From Nephrocerus scutellatus (Eukaryota > Arthropoda > Insecta > Diptera > Pipunculidae): DNA of 64,000 nucleotides. A model generated the notes under the pieces. It saw only the letters and a program-made list of their open reading frames with translations. It ran no database searches and had not been told where the DNA came from. How positions within the stretch are numbered: position 1 is the stretch's first letter; the number at the start of each line of letters is the position of its first letter. The stretch lies in the NCBI GenBank assembly GCA_947095585.1, contig OX352764.1, forward strand, positions 75,812,816 to 75,876,815, given 5' to 3'. Below are positions 22,253-33,849 of the stretch, one piece after another. Both the position numbers and the translations under genes were made by a program.

Positions 22253-23105
22253 CTTTTTAAATTTCAAATCTTACACGCATGTGTATCTCCGATTGACAAC
22301 ACTTCTTGTAAACATTTTGGAAATGGATTTGGATTTGGGGTCTTGAGGCCCCATACAAATTATTTAAAAAAAAATTTCCCGATTTTCTTCAAATTTTATA
22401 AACATTTGTAATTCCAATAGACAACACTTTTTGTAAAAATTTTGGATACCCCGGGCCCCGGCGTCGTGAGGCCCCATACAAATTGTTTTAAAAAATTAAC
22501 CCGATTTTCTTCAAATTTTATGCACATGTGTATATCCGATGAACAAAACTTTTTGTAAATTTTTTTTTAAACACATGGGTATCTCCGAACGACAAAAATG
22601 TTTGTGAAATGTTTGAAGTGAACAGGCCCTGAGGTCCGAGGGCTGCCTACATAATATTCTTCACATTTGTACCTCCGATGGACAAAACAATTTGTAAAAT
22701 TTTTGGAGTGAGCGGGCCATGAGTCCCAGGGGGTGCCCATATAAATCTTTTAAGAACTAGACCGATTTTCTTTATATTTTATATGTGTATCTCCGATGGA
22801 CAAAACTTTCTGTACAATGTTTGGAGTGACCGGGCCTTGAGGGCCCTGAGGCCCATATAAATTTTTAAATGAAAACCGATGAAAACGCTTCCTATTGAAA
22901 TATGGAATTGATCGGGCCTAAAGGTCGGGGGCTCCTATAACATAATGTTTACACACCAGTGCGGTTAAATATCTTGGCGTTATCCTTCCACTTGTGTCTC
23001 TCCGGTACAAGAGTTTTTGTAAAAAAATTGAATTAAAGGTGCTCTAATATTAATTTTTTCCAAATTAACCCGGTTCAAACTTTGCACACATATGTTTCTC
23101 CTTTT
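22253..23105 (+). mobile_element. HINE/DINE-1-like tandem core without 5' end
   Basis: Seven or so successive core units, each with CACATGTGTAT(C/A)TCCGA-like and CGGGCC(C/T)TGAGG-like blocks. The last unit merges into AACCCGGTTCAAACTTTGCACACATATGT, the family's last-unit text, and the copy then stops near 23105 without the terminal hairpin. A scrap GTGCGGTTAAATATCTTGGCGTTATCC at about 22960 looks like LINE RT-thumb sequence. Confidence 0.75.
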
Positions 23106-24810
23106 AGATTATATATTAAAATATGGGTATAAAAAAATATTTTATTACATTTACTTGCTCTGTTCTTAACTTTTGTGTATAAAGTCTTGTATTTACGAAC
23201 TGGTTAAACTAATTTTGAATAATATATTTTAATAATAATATATATATTCCAATCCAATAACTTAAAATTGTGAACTAAGTTGCAGAAAGCATGCATCCTA
23301 ACTCACACATCCATATATAAAAGTTTGTAATTTATTTCGATTATATTAAAAAGTCCAAACATGTTGGATTTCTAGAACAGCCGTCCGATGGAGAGCTTAT
23401 CTAAATTATATTTAGTTGTAGATAACATACATTAAAAATAAATTGTAAAATTTAAATTGGACAGTATAAAAATTCAAAAACGGTATTAGGATAAGGTTGA
23501 TTAAGTCTTGTCGGCAATTTAACCAGTACGAAAAAAATCGATTGATAACTTTGTATAGTGCGTAAAGCAGGACAATTTTCTCTCATATTAAGCGTTATTG
23601 TTTTGAATCCTGTACCAAAAATAACTCTACATAAAAGATAAAAATTTGCATTGTTAACAAATATTCCGCAGAATACGCAATTATTTTAGTTAGTTAGTTG
23701 GCCTTTTATCTGCTGGTTAATATATTTCATGACTTTTACCCATTGGCACTAATTACCGCATTAACATGCGACAGGGCGGGATATCACGTATTTACATAAA
23801 GTGTAAATCACAAAGTTGAGAACAAATAATCCAGGATTTTCATTTCTCTATTTTCGAGAGGCAGATTGGTTAAACACAATTAATATGTGATAGCGCAGCA
23901 ATATAAATTTATTGAGTATCTGATGTTGCGCTTCGAACCTATCTTTGTTAGTATCACCCGGAGCTGTTAAGGCAATAATGAAATAGAATACAAAATTTAT
24001 AACCGGATAAATTTAAAGATAGGTATTTTGATAAAATTTTAGTTTTCTGACTATTGTTTTTTCCAGCTGGAATGAAAAATAGAAAAGTAAAATTGCAATG
24101 ATAAACAATCTTTGAAATAGTCTATAGAAAGGTGTATGTACAGAGACCTTTTTCTTCTATGCAGTGACAAAGACTTCTTGTCTTTTTAATTTTAGCTGAT
24201 TATCTGTATTGATACGAAAAAATTGCATTCTTGAAAAAAAAAAGGAAAAATATTCGCCAAAGTTCCATATTCACATCTCTGAAGTTATTAATTCACTTAA
24301 AAAGGTTAAATATGCTCACAAAGTTTTTCTTAGCGTATAAATTGCATCAAAATTGTATTCATCCTTTACTCATCGCTTTTCTTTTGGATAAAGTGAAAAG
24401 ACACCTACCGATGCTCATGAAGAAATTTTCTGCAGTTCAACTTTTTGATACCACTTAATCCTGTAATATATTCTTCTTTCCCTTGTCCTGATCGTGAATG
24501 CCATTGTTAACTTTGTTGTAACTTTTATTATACTTTTCGATAGACACATAGCCTAATGGTAATAGGCTTTAAGCTTGGGACAAACTTTTAGTTGGGTCTT
24601 AGTAGTAAGAAACGCGGTCGTTTAAGGAGAAATTGCATTGAAGCGTGGTGGTAAAAACAATGATTTTTCGTGCATTATTGAGCTTAGAATTACCAAAACT
24701 TTATTTGTTTACAAAACTACATATTTACTCTTATCACAAACTATTGTAGTTAAAGAGTTAAAGGAGAAATGTTTAACCGCATACCTAATCTACACTACAT
24801 TTAATTACAC
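23106..24810. other. AT-rich stretch without an identifiable gene
   Basis: Nothing assignable; frames are short and lysine/asparagine-rich by composition. Confidence 0.45.
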
Positions 24811-25110
24811 TTACTTGTAGTATAGTGGGCGCCGTGGCTCAGTGGAAGTGCACATGGCTGCTGAGCAGGAGGTTCAGGTTCGAATCCCAGCAACACCAAA
24901 AGTATTTTTCACGGTGTCCCACCTCTCGCGAGAGTAATACCTTGTCACGGAAAGCTCAATTCGCCGTTCGGATCCGGCCTTAAATTGTAGGTCCCTTCCA
25001 TTTTGTGTCCAAAAATTAACATGCGCAGCACAAATGGTCGCGAGAAGTTAGGCCTTGGACCGCAATGGTCTGTGGCGCCGAATATTATTATTATTATTAC
25101 TTGTAGTATA
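24811..25110 (+). mobile_element. tRNA-derived SINE with perfect 14-bp target duplication
   Basis: The element body is 24825-25096. A pol III A box (TGGCTCAGTGG, 24835-24845) and B box (GGTTCGAATCC, 24877-24887) are spaced as in a tRNA gene. A tRNA-unrelated part follows (CTCTCGCGAGAG palindrome, AATTCGCCGTTCGGATCCGG), and the tail is GGACCGCAATGGTCTGTGGCGCCGAAT(ATT)n. TTACTTGTAGTATA flanks it at 24811-24824 and 25097-25110 with no mismatch. Its 3' end resembles that of the RTE-like LINE at 45273. Other copies: 7855, 29281, 38731, 42071 (minus), 54694. Confidence 0.92.
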
Positions 25111-25129
25111 ACCCTTTTGGTCTGACGTC

Positions 25130-25395
25130 AACGCCAACTTTGCCTCTTTTACACAGAGTCTGAAAGAAAATGCTTATTGAAGTGAAAATTTGAAATTTAT
25201 ATGGGTGTTCCTGGAAAGCCCGATCACTTCGAATTTTAATAGAAAATGTTGTCATTGGAGGTACATAGGTGCGGAAAGTTTGAATAAAGTCAGGCTTTCT
25301 GAACTGGGTTAAATATAGTTCAAAAGATTCCACATGCCACCAACTGGCAGAAAGACAGACAATCAGACATGCGAAGTTAATATACAGAATTTAAA
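25130..25395 (-). mobile_element. HINE/DINE-1-like element, minus, 5' portion
   Basis: The 5' end is at the right: GCGAAGTTAATATACAGAATTT (about 25373-25392), preceded by a CAGACAGACAATCAGACA tetranucleotide tract. One core unit (CCCGATCACTTCGAATTTTAATAGAAAATG) is legible. It is truncated at the left. Confidence 0.7.
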
Positions 25396-25559
25396 AAGCA
25401 GAATCTGTAATAATAAACCTGACATACATGTTTATATTGCCACTTTCCAATGCATACAAATTGCATTATTTTGTTCCTATTTTTTTAAGACTGGGGGTGG
25501 ATCTTCCTGCCGTCTTACCGACATGTTATACGATACTCATCATCATCATATTTATAATA

Positions 25560-26162
25560 TATATAAACTTAGACCGATTTTCTTTATATTTTGAACACAT
25601 GCGTATCTCTAATGGACAAAACTTTCTGTAAATTTTTTGGAGTGAACTGGCCCTGAGGCCCGACGGGTGCCTATGTAAATTTTTTAAAAATTAGCCCGAT
25701 TTTATTTAAATTTTAAAGACATGTGCACCTCCGATGGACAATACTTTTTGTAAACTTTTTGGAGTGTTCGGGTCCTGAGTGCTAATGTAAATTAAAATTA
25801 TTCATGTAAAATATCTAATATGAAATACATATCTGTTTAATATGTATCTCCTATGTATGAGAGGTACCCATGTAAATTAAAACCCCTGAGGCCCGAGAAG
25901 TGCCCATGTAAATTTTTCAAAAATAAGCCTGATTTTATTCAAATTTTAAGCACATTGGGCCTTGAGACCCGAGTGGTGCACATGGAAATTTTTTTAAAAG
26001 TTAGCTGGATTTTCTTCAAATTTGAAATACATGTGTATCACTGGTGGAGAAAACTTTTTGTAAATTTGTTGGAATGATCGGGCCCTGAGACCCATGTAGT
26101 TAGTGTCCATACATACCTATCTCCTATTATATGAAAAATCATTTTCATGGGTTGTTTTTTTA
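25560..26162 (+). mobile_element. HINE/DINE-1-like element, 5' truncated
   Basis: Four or more degraded core units are visible (GAACACATGCGTATCTCTAATGGAC, GACATGTGCACCTCCGATGGAC, ACATGTGTATCACTGGTGG) with GGCCCTGAGGCCCGA arms. It ends TATCTCCTATTATATGAAAAATCATTTTCATGGGTTGTTTTTTT at 26162. The 5' end is absent. Confidence 0.75.
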
Positions 26163-26668
26163 TACGGTGTATTCCTATAGAAAGTGAATTTTTAACTGAA
26201 TTATGAATAAAATACTTAGAATAAATAGAAAGTCTACTTTAAGAATTAAAGAAGTCTGATTAATTTCAAAATGTATATTCCTATAGACAGTGAATTTTTA
26301 AATATTTTATAAAATTATTTAATATTAAGAACCTACTATCGAAAACAAAATCAACTTTTACAATTAGAGAAAAATAGGAGCAATAATCTTAAAGAGGTTA
26401 ATACACAGGGGCCTGATCTTAAATATTTTATCCTTCACAAATAAGTAATAATGAATAAACAAATAAATGGTTTGGAGAAGAAGTGGTCACCAAATAGTTT
26501 TGTTTTAAAGTAAATCTTTTCTTCTTTGAAATCGAATTTCCTTTAAAAAAAAAACAATTATAGTTGTTATATTCCTTTTTTATTTTAATTTTTCATTACT
26601 GTGAACTCCAATTAGTAGATCAGCCAGCCATTTTTCCCCCTTTTATTATTTTTTTTTTTAAATTTCAG

Positions 26669-26716
26669 CACTTCAACGACTTCTGCCGGCAGGATCTCCT
26701 TGAAGAAGCTTAACAA
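26669..26716 (+). CDS. Candidate host-gene mini-exon (48 nt)
   Basis: A pyrimidine-rich tract and TTTCAG acceptor end at 26668, and GTAAGT, a consensus donor, starts at 26717. Of the three frames only one stays open across this exon and the next: TSTTSAGRISLKKLN, entering after two bases of a codon and leaving with two (phase 2-2). The base composition is clearly more balanced than the flanks. I do not recognise the protein; the peptide is Ser/Thr-rich then basic, and looks like the end of a longer protein whose other exons would be upstream, possibly outside the window. An alternative reading (HFNDFCRQDLLEEA, then stop) would make this the last coding exon. Confidence 0.55.
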
Positions 26717-27387
26717 GTAAGTTGAAAAGAAATTATTTTATTTACATCCTTTTTAATACTGTACCAACATATATAGTTTTTCTTCATTTCATTGTTAATA
26801 TATATTTTTAATTATATTCATATTTTTTGAACGTTTTTTTTTTAATTTATCTTTATTTAAAATATTTATATATTTAAATTTTTTATAAAAATTATATTTA
26901 ATCGAATATTTCGGTGTTTTTCACCGTTTTCAACGATCAAAAAATTTATTTAACAAAAAAATTAAAAAAATTTAGTATTTTATAAATTAATCCATCTATC
27001 TGATCTTCTGTTTAAATGTCCCTTAATTTTGTTTATGATTTTTCAGCTTTATAAAGAATTTTATTTGTAATTAACAAATCTTTAGAATTTGTTTGAAGAG
27101 TTTGTTTTAGTTGTTCAGTTAATTTCGGTACCTATGTTAAGGTGCCATACTTACTACCTGTTCTAAATTCTAACTTTCTATTTAGATAAGTGTACAACGT
27201 TTTTGTTATTAAGTTTTTAAATAAGTTTAACTGGATAATTATTATTAATTAAAATGTTCTTTATTCTTTTTATGTTGTCTTCATATCATATCATATAATT
27301 TCATATCAGTGAGGTATAGGAATCTTTTAATGAAAGGTATAACTCTTTTTTTGTTTCCCTTTCTTTTTACTTCGTTTCCAATTTCAG

Positions 27388-27406
27388 TCGACAAGATTTT
27401 ATCTGA
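27388..27406 (+). CDS. Candidate terminal coding exon
   Basis: The acceptor TTTCCAATTTCAG ends at 27387. Joined in phase to the mini-exon it adds NRQDFI and a TGA stop at 27404-27406, so the predicted C-terminus is LKKLNNRQDFI. The intron would be 671 bases, typical for insects. Another frame of this exon stays open for 36 codons to a TAG at 27493-27495, but it meets a stop in the preceding exon, so it would need a different upstream exon. Confidence 0.5.
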
Positions 27407-27777
27407 CACTAACAAATGACAAGAACCAACCGTCCGACGAGCTAGGCTGTGCAACCGCGAGCGTGTCGCGATGTCTTTACCAGTGGCTGAATCCCTAGTA
27501 GGACCTCACTACGCAACAAAAGAGAAAAAAGCAAAAACATTCATAAAAGTTAAAGTCATACCTATTGAGTCAATGTCACGCAATAAAGGCGCCTACAATT
27601 TTTCACCGAATTATTGATTTATTAATTGCTTTTCCCCAATTGTCCTACTATTTATACGTACTCGTTAATATATTTATTTCGTCGTTTCGCTCTCGACTTT
27701 ATTTCAATTTAACATTTCCCATTTTAAAAACTTGATTTTCACTGTGACAGACAATAAATTGCAACTGTCAAAATAAA
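27407..27777 (+). other. Putative 3' UTR with poly(A) signals
   Basis: Following the stop, a less AT-rich block (27420-27520) leads to AATAAA hexamers at 27582, 27753 and 27772. This supports a transcript end here, if the exon call is right. Confidence 0.4.
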
Positions 27778-29142
27778 CGAATTCAAACTGAAACTGTGAA
27801 ACATAAAATGGCACATTATATAAATAGGCGGATATTCTTGTCAAATATATACTGAAAGACACGCATTGAAGTGTGACAGTTTAAAAAAAAATAATTGGAT
27901 TTGTTCATAGAATATACAATGGTGTATATATAATCCAATTGAACACTTCCGTCCGCTGATAGCACTGTGACACTGTACACCTACTAAAATTAGTTTCACG
28001 GTTATTATAATTGTTTCATTAAACTGTCATTCACTCTCGTTCACTTTTCGCTCCGAAGAGGTATGAAGATTTGATATTTGTCTACATAAATATCAAATTC
28101 GCCTTAGTTTACATAAAGCTAAGCTTAGACATTTTTAACTGAAATCTTATCGATTAATTAAAACGTCTGACCGAGCGAGACACGATTGAAATGATCTCGC
28201 TTTCATAAATTATCGACTAGCTGTACCTGATTATGGCTCTGAAGCCATGTAATTGGCCTACTAATGTGCGAGTGACATTATTCAATGTGTCTGCAATAAG
28301 CATCGCATCTAAAAAAAGCGATGAAGCAGCTCTAACGACACTTACAACAACACCGGCTCCACCGTTTCTTGTGCACGTTCGTTGACATTTGAACATTTGA
28401 GTGTTTTGTGGTATATGAATAACGACGAGTTCAATAAGTTATATATAAATCTATCATACATTTTATTTTTTCAGTCAATGAATGATGGTTTTGATCTTTT
28501 TGCCTTTCTTATTTCTAATTCTCTTTTTTCTAAATCCAAGGACAGAGCTCAGTAATAATTAATTTTAATAAAGTTTAAAATAAGGCATATAAAGTTAATA
28601 AATGATACAGATTTGAATTAAAAGAGAGTTTATGTTTTTGAATAATTCTTTTTATAGAAGTTACATTTTGTTTACCTTTTGAATGTTAAAAGTAATATAA
28701 AATGGTTTTGGAACATTATCAATTCTCGAAAAAAAAAACGAATGATTTCCCAGTTCTAATGTAATATACTCGTAATTGTCATGTTGCTTATGATCTACAA
28801 AGTATTCTCAAACTATTTGCTGATTATTTAAATATTCGAATATATATTTTATTCGAATAATGATTATATTTTAAAATGTGATAATGATCTTAAACAGTAA
28901 ATGCTTGCATTAGTTTTCAATATTCTGAATCATTATTTTTTTGAAAGTTATACATATACTTAGATTTTCTATTCCATTCTACTAAATTGGATATCATTAT
29001 TCCTTGTTGGATTTACACATAATGTAAATATTGAAAATCTTTTATTATGACATCAATGTTACATCACTGGTCCTTCAAGAAGGTCAGTTAAGCACTTTTA
29101 CTTTTTCTATTGTTTATGAATTATGTTTATTTGTTATTCAAT
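27778..29142. other. Non-repetitive-looking AT-rich DNA, no gene seen
   Basis: Small inverted repeats (TTTGATATTT/AAATATCAAA at 28070-28097; AATTGGAT/ATCCAATT near 27893-27938) are present, but no ORF or transposon end. It could hold regulatory DNA; the sequence does not show it. Confidence 0.4.
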
Positions 29143-29240
29143 TATGCTGATGACATAAAGATCCGTCGCTATCTGATTTTAATTTAATTTTGATTTGCAA
29201 AGAGATTCGAATAACGATTACAGTTGGTCAATAGCTTTTG
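29143..29240 (+). pseudogene. jockey/CR1-like LINE RT scrap with YADD box
   Basis: YADDIKI is encoded at 29143-29163, the catalytic RT box of jockey-type elements. The next ~75 bases resemble the following RT region only weakly. No other part is present. Confidence 0.5.
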
Positions 29241-29242
29241 GG

Positions 29243-29452
29243 CAACTGTCAGGGATCTACAATTTAATGACGTATCCGACGGCGAGTTGAAAAGCTTTCC
29301 ATGACAGTTATTACTCTCGGGCGTTTTTCAGACATTAGCAGGAGATAGGCATCACACGTGACACACGCGACTCGCGACAAACGTTACACATGGGTTCTTA
29401 GAAATGCTGTTGGACAACTATCAGGGATCTACAATTTAATGACGTATCCGAC
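29243..29452. repeat. 38-bp direct repeats flanking a SINE scrap
   Basis: CAACTGTCAGGGATCTACAA...CCGAC (29243-29280) recurs at 29415-29452 with one mismatch. Between them, 29281-29345 is a minus-strand SINE piece (GGCGAGTTGAAAAGCTTTCC, GTTATTACTCTCGGGCGTTT) like 42165-42240. Confidence 0.75.
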
Positions 29453-30439
29453 CCGAATTTTATTAGAGGTACTAAAATAATAGGATTATTTTCCATGATG
29501 TGCATAAATGAAAAAGATTACCAACTTAACAAATAAAAATTCCACAAATACCAGCTTAATTATAACTAAAGCATGAGCAGTGATTTCACGAATCTATTGA
29601 ACTGAAAAGCATATTTCTTACTTTGCATCGCCACTAATTAATTTGTTTAACTAGGAGGCAATCCGGCTTTTTTTAATATAATGGGTAATATACGGCTATA
29701 CAGACATGGGAACGGAACGCTTGTTAACGTTTTACTAATATCGTTTACATCAATTTCCTGTCGACAAGTCACCTTTAGAAGTGGGAACTGAAAACACGCA
29801 ACGACATCAGGAAGTTAAAGCGAGTTTCTGTTTGGATGTTAAACTCGGGGAAGGAAGGAAAAAAAGGTTTTTGCGATTTTCTTGCGTGTTGTGCCATAAT
29901 TGCAAAGTAAATAATGTATATATAGCTACAGATATGGGCACATCCGATTTATGTCCCTACTTAGCTAAAACTAATCAATTCAAATCAAAGTTCGTTTTTA
30001 TATAAAATAATAAAATAGTTTAATATAAAAATTAATATATAAAAAATAAAAATTACACGTGAAACCATCCAAGTAACAACATTTAAAAATTTAGTCTTGA
30101 TCCCAAAATCTAACATCAGGTATTTTACCCGCAAAAAACTATTACTCTTCCATTCTCTATGTGTATTTTTCAATTGAGAGTATAGTAATAAATTGTAAAA
30201 AAATCTCAAAATAGTTCTATAAATGAAGTATGGGCTAAAAATATCAGACCTCTTAAAAATTAAAATTCCAAGAAAACCCTTTTTCAGCAATCTAACACTC
30301 AAAACTGTTATTTTCCAGAAGTTACCAACCATTACATTGCGTTCCCAGCTTAAAAATTCACTACTTTTGAATTCTCTATTCAGAAAGGTTTTGTTACAAA
30401 TTGCTACTGGTATTTTAAAGTATGGAAAACCTGAAGTAC
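29453..30439. other. AT-rich DNA, no gene seen
   Basis: A 115-codon minus frame (29985-30332) and a 74-codon plus frame occur, with hydrophobic/lysine-rich content but no recognisable motif. Confidence 0.4.
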
Positions 30440-31260
30440 TAGAATGCCTGGTGAAGATGGTATTAATATTCGCTATATTTAGCTATATTCTTGCATGTAT
30501 TAAGCTCTATGACACATATTCCTAATCACTGTATAGTTTCTTTACCATTTTCTGATAAATGGAATCTGGCTACGGTGATACATGTGGTTAAAAATGTTCG
30601 GCGACTTTACCTTTTAATTATAGACATACTCATTTTTATCCTTGCCTGTAAAAGAGTAAAAGTGTTTTATGATAGTCGTCAAGAATTTGAAAAGGACAAT
30701 CATACAGTTTAATGCCTGCTTGATTCCTTCAAACCTTATGATAGTGTAAGCGATGATTTGCATTGCCTGAAGCTGAAATGTTATATTGGCGTAGGCTTCG
30801 TATTACCAAGCTCCTTGAGAGCTCTTAAACAGATTTCAGCGCGATAATATCGGAGATAAAAAAGTCTATTTATCCTGGCGTTCCTTTAGCGTCTCTATTT
30901 TTTCAGCATTTTATTAATGATTTGCTGGTGTTTTTGATTTGCTAGTGTTTTTAAATCCATATCATTACATTTTAATGCTGATTATATCTGTCCAGGCCAC
31001 TTGGATTAGTTGTCATATCGTTCTAATGAACACCTATTGGAAATTTCGCAATGGTCTCCTAATAATGTTCTCATCATTAATCCAACTAAAACTATCGTCT
31101 GTTGGAATTTTGATTACAAAAACAGTGTGACATCGATTAATCCGCTAAACACCCGCTTAGAGTTGATTAACGTTGTTGTATGTCTCGGTTCCTGGATTAA
31201 CTCCAATTTAAGTTGTCATAAAAATAGGCTAAAAATCGGAACAAACAAACAAAGAGACGG
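30440..31260 (+). pseudogene. Jockey/CR1-like LINE reverse transcriptase pseudogene
   Basis: Across several frames the order is GEDGINI, YxNHCIVSLPFSDKWNLATVI, DSFKPYDSVSDDLHCLKL (family LDFSKAFDSVSHDLL), WSPNNVLIINPTKTI and WINSNLSCH. These are RT blocks from the palm to the thumb, with about 800 bases for what should be a somewhat longer stretch. The YADD box region (about 30970) is damaged. This family differs from the L2/CR1-like LINE (no FADD) and from the jockey-like copy at 58113. Confidence 0.7.
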
Positions 31261-31499
31261 AGCACACTCTCACGCTGCTTAGCTGAACCGTTAAGTAAAG
31301 GTTTTATGATGACCACAACAAATTGTCTTATTGTTATTTTATGCTCGTGAGTTGAAGATCAACAAAAATAATCACTCACAAACCGCTATTCATCGAATAC
31401 TGAATCCTTTAATTGACCCGAGATAATTGAAGGATTGACTACTTCAAAAAAGCACTCCGCTATCTGTTCGCAAAAGTAACTACCTTATATCATTTCTGT

Positions 31500-31910
31500 T
31501 TTCTAATGTATGGTGCACTTAATATATTTGTATGTTTTTCGAGTCGTGCGCCAACAGCACGCAGAGGCCTATTTTCCTGGTACCCACATGGTGATAGGAT
31601 CATATCGGCCAGATTTCGGACTAGAGTACGGCACGTCACGATCATACAGTGTTACGCCCCAACGAATCCTTCGACTGAGGATGAAAAAGACAACTTCTAC
31701 AATCAGCTTAGCGCTGTTTTCAACGCAAAAAATGCAAGAACAAAACAAGACTACAAGACCAAAACTAATTTCGTTCATCACTATTCACGGCAATTTGGGA
31801 AGAATTGGAGAGAGCTGAAGCTCATTGCCAGGAACCGCACGCGATGGCGCGTAGGCGTAGTGGAGGCCCTAGGACTCACAAGGGGATATAGGACATAAGT
31901 AGTAGTAAGT
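31500..31910 (+). pseudogene. LINE endonuclease fused to C-terminal tail (RTE-like)
   Basis: The 130-codon frame 31506-31898 begins with endonuclease text (GLFSWYPHGDRIISARFRTR, VTIIQCYAPTN, EDEKDNFYNQL). After about 31770 it jumps to the extreme C-terminal type sequence FGKNWRELKLIARNRTRW and stops, followed by a GTAGTAGTAAG tail. The whole RT domain is missing. The open frame through the junction is probably chance. Confidence 0.65.
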
Positions 31911-31969
31911 TTATGATCATAAGATTTTGGCGCTTCTCATTTATATAAAAAGTTATCGGAATGTAAAGT

Positions 31970-32165
31970 ACTCCCATAGATATTTCTTCAAAATTAACCC
32001 GATTTTTTTCAAACATTTTATTTTTATTTCCAGATATGCGTATCTCCGTTGACAACCCTTTCTTAAAAAAATTTAAAAGTGATCGGGCCTCAGGGTCGTT
32101 TTCTTTAAATCTCCGATTAAAGAATTTACATAAAAAATTTTAAAGTTTTTTTTAATTGTTTTTTT
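31970..32165 (+). mobile_element. HINE/DINE-1-like element, 3' end
   Basis: One core unit (ATATGCGTATCTCCGTTGACAACC, GTGATCGGGCCTCAGGG) then CTCCGATTAAAGAATTTACAT, A/T hairpin and TTGTTTTTTT. Confidence 0.7.
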
Positions 32166-33295
32166 CTCCAATGTTTCAAATTAATAATATTGATCCTATG
32201 GTTAATATTAATTTTGTTTTTCCAGTAGTCGTTAAGCTTATAAATTTCCACAATCCTGATTACTTACTATAGGCATTTTATAACTTATCCACCACATGAG
32301 CAAACTATGCGATAAATGGCTTTTTATCCTATAGCTTCGCGAAATGAAAACATTCTATGTGTGCACCTTTTCATCATGATAATTCACTACATCAATTTCC
32401 ATTAGTGCCTCACTTTGATTTATTTCTTGCACACATGTTGAAATTTCTTTTAGTGACGCTGCCATTTTAATTTTTGTTAGAAGTTCATATTGCAATGTCA
32501 CTATACCATCTACCAGTATAATTCCATCGACGTTGTGTTTCGTTAGACTCCGCTACCACAAAATTCGCCAGCGTGAACACCGGTAAAAATCGTAAATATT
32601 CCGAAAAATTGGCCAGAAAAATGCAAAATCGAAACACTTTCTAAAAAAACAACGTCACGCCGTTGATGCAGCAACTGCCTGAATAGGCCAGACGACAAGG
32701 AATATATTGAATGCCATCCTGATAAACTACAACAGCACCTTAATGACGCTCTCATCGTTTTACGCTGAAACAGCTGAATAGCAAACTTCAACGATGGTGC
32801 CGATGATGTCAACAAGGAGGAAACAGTATGCTGATCACGTCAATATATTATTAGTCATAAATTATCATCTTTCTTTTAGTTGCAGTGGAAAATTTTGAGA
32901 TCAATTGACTGTAAGGATTCTGTTGGAAAATTTTAATTTTTTTCCAATTTTGAGTTTACGATGACATTCTTTGTATACCATACTTTTCAATTCGTCCAAT
33001 GGGAAAGCATTAAATAATTTGTGCGAGAGAAAGAAACAAATGCTTTTAAAAAAGTATTGTGATTATTGTTTTCAAAATATTTACAATTTTTGGAAACCCA
33101 GAACAACAAAAAAAAGAAGGCATATGAACCTTTACCACAGCTCCCGTTAAATTAGATCTCATTCTTCACATTTAATAATCTTTATAAATATAATAATAGG
33201 GACACTCTTATTATTTTACCAAATTCCTGGCATTTTAATCTTTTCCAATAGATAAATGAGTAACTCTTATCATGTTATCAAGTTTAACACATATA
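32166..33295. other. Unassigned stretch
   Basis: Segment 32540-32820 is less AT-rich and has a 90-codon minus frame and broken plus frames (PDDKEYIECHPDKLQQHLNDA on plus). I do not recognise it; it may be a decayed element. Confidence 0.35.
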
Positions 33296-33790
33296 TATAT
33301 ATATCTGGTCTGGTACACCTAAAACTATCTTGCATCAGCTAGATAGAATACAAAACCGTGCGTTAAAAGTGAGGAAAACATTGCGAAATCAATAAATTCG
33401 CTTGAATACCGCAGGAACGTTTCATGCTTGTCACTGTTTTATCGCTTCTTTCACCAGCGGTTCTCAAGATATATAGCCAGCTGCATGCCACCTCTCCTTG
33501 AATTCAAACCCAATACTAATGGCGCTTTAAATGCTCATCGGCTTACCCTAGAGCCCATTTTCGAACGTACAGTTAAATTCAGTGATTCGTTCTTCAGCCG
33601 TACAACATGTATGCGGAATGCTCTGCCAAGTTTTGCCTTTCCAAATCACTATGATTCACAGGTATTCAAAACACAAGCTAATAGACATCTCCTCTTTTCT
33701 CCTCCTTTTCCTTATTGCCAACGCTCTGCCAAGAATATAGCCGAGTGTTATAAGGGTGTGAACCCCTTTATGCGTGCGCAAATTATATAA
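33296..33790 (+). pseudogene. L2/CR1-like LINE, 3' terminal fragment
   Basis: This is the end of the LINE ORF: a frame from 33428 with LFYRFFHQRFSRYIASCMPP, DSFFSRTTCMRNALPSFAFP and FKTQANRHLLFSPPF, then GTGCGCAAATTATATAAA as the 3' terminus. It matches 63130-63610 position by position with scattered changes. It is 5' truncated, as LINE insertions usually are. Confidence 0.85.
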
Positions 33791-33849
33791 ACAAAGAGGA
33801 AGTAAAATGTCTAAGTAGATAAGCAAGTAACGTGGAAGAAACAGCTTAA

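Noticed and set aside
22253..23105. Regularly spaced repeats suggesting a CRISPR array
   Set aside because: Units are ~120 bp, degenerate, and the whole unit repeats with no unique spacers; the same units sit inside complete HINEs. The DNA is eukaryotic.
24825..24897. Functional tRNA gene
   Set aside because: A and B boxes fit, but the stems do not fold as a tRNA, a long tRNA-unrelated body and (ATT)n tail follow, and target duplications flank it; it is a SINE.
32543..32815. 90-codon minus frame as a gene
   Set aside because: No motif recognised, no start context, and plus-strand text in the same place also looks peptide-like; undecidable by eye.
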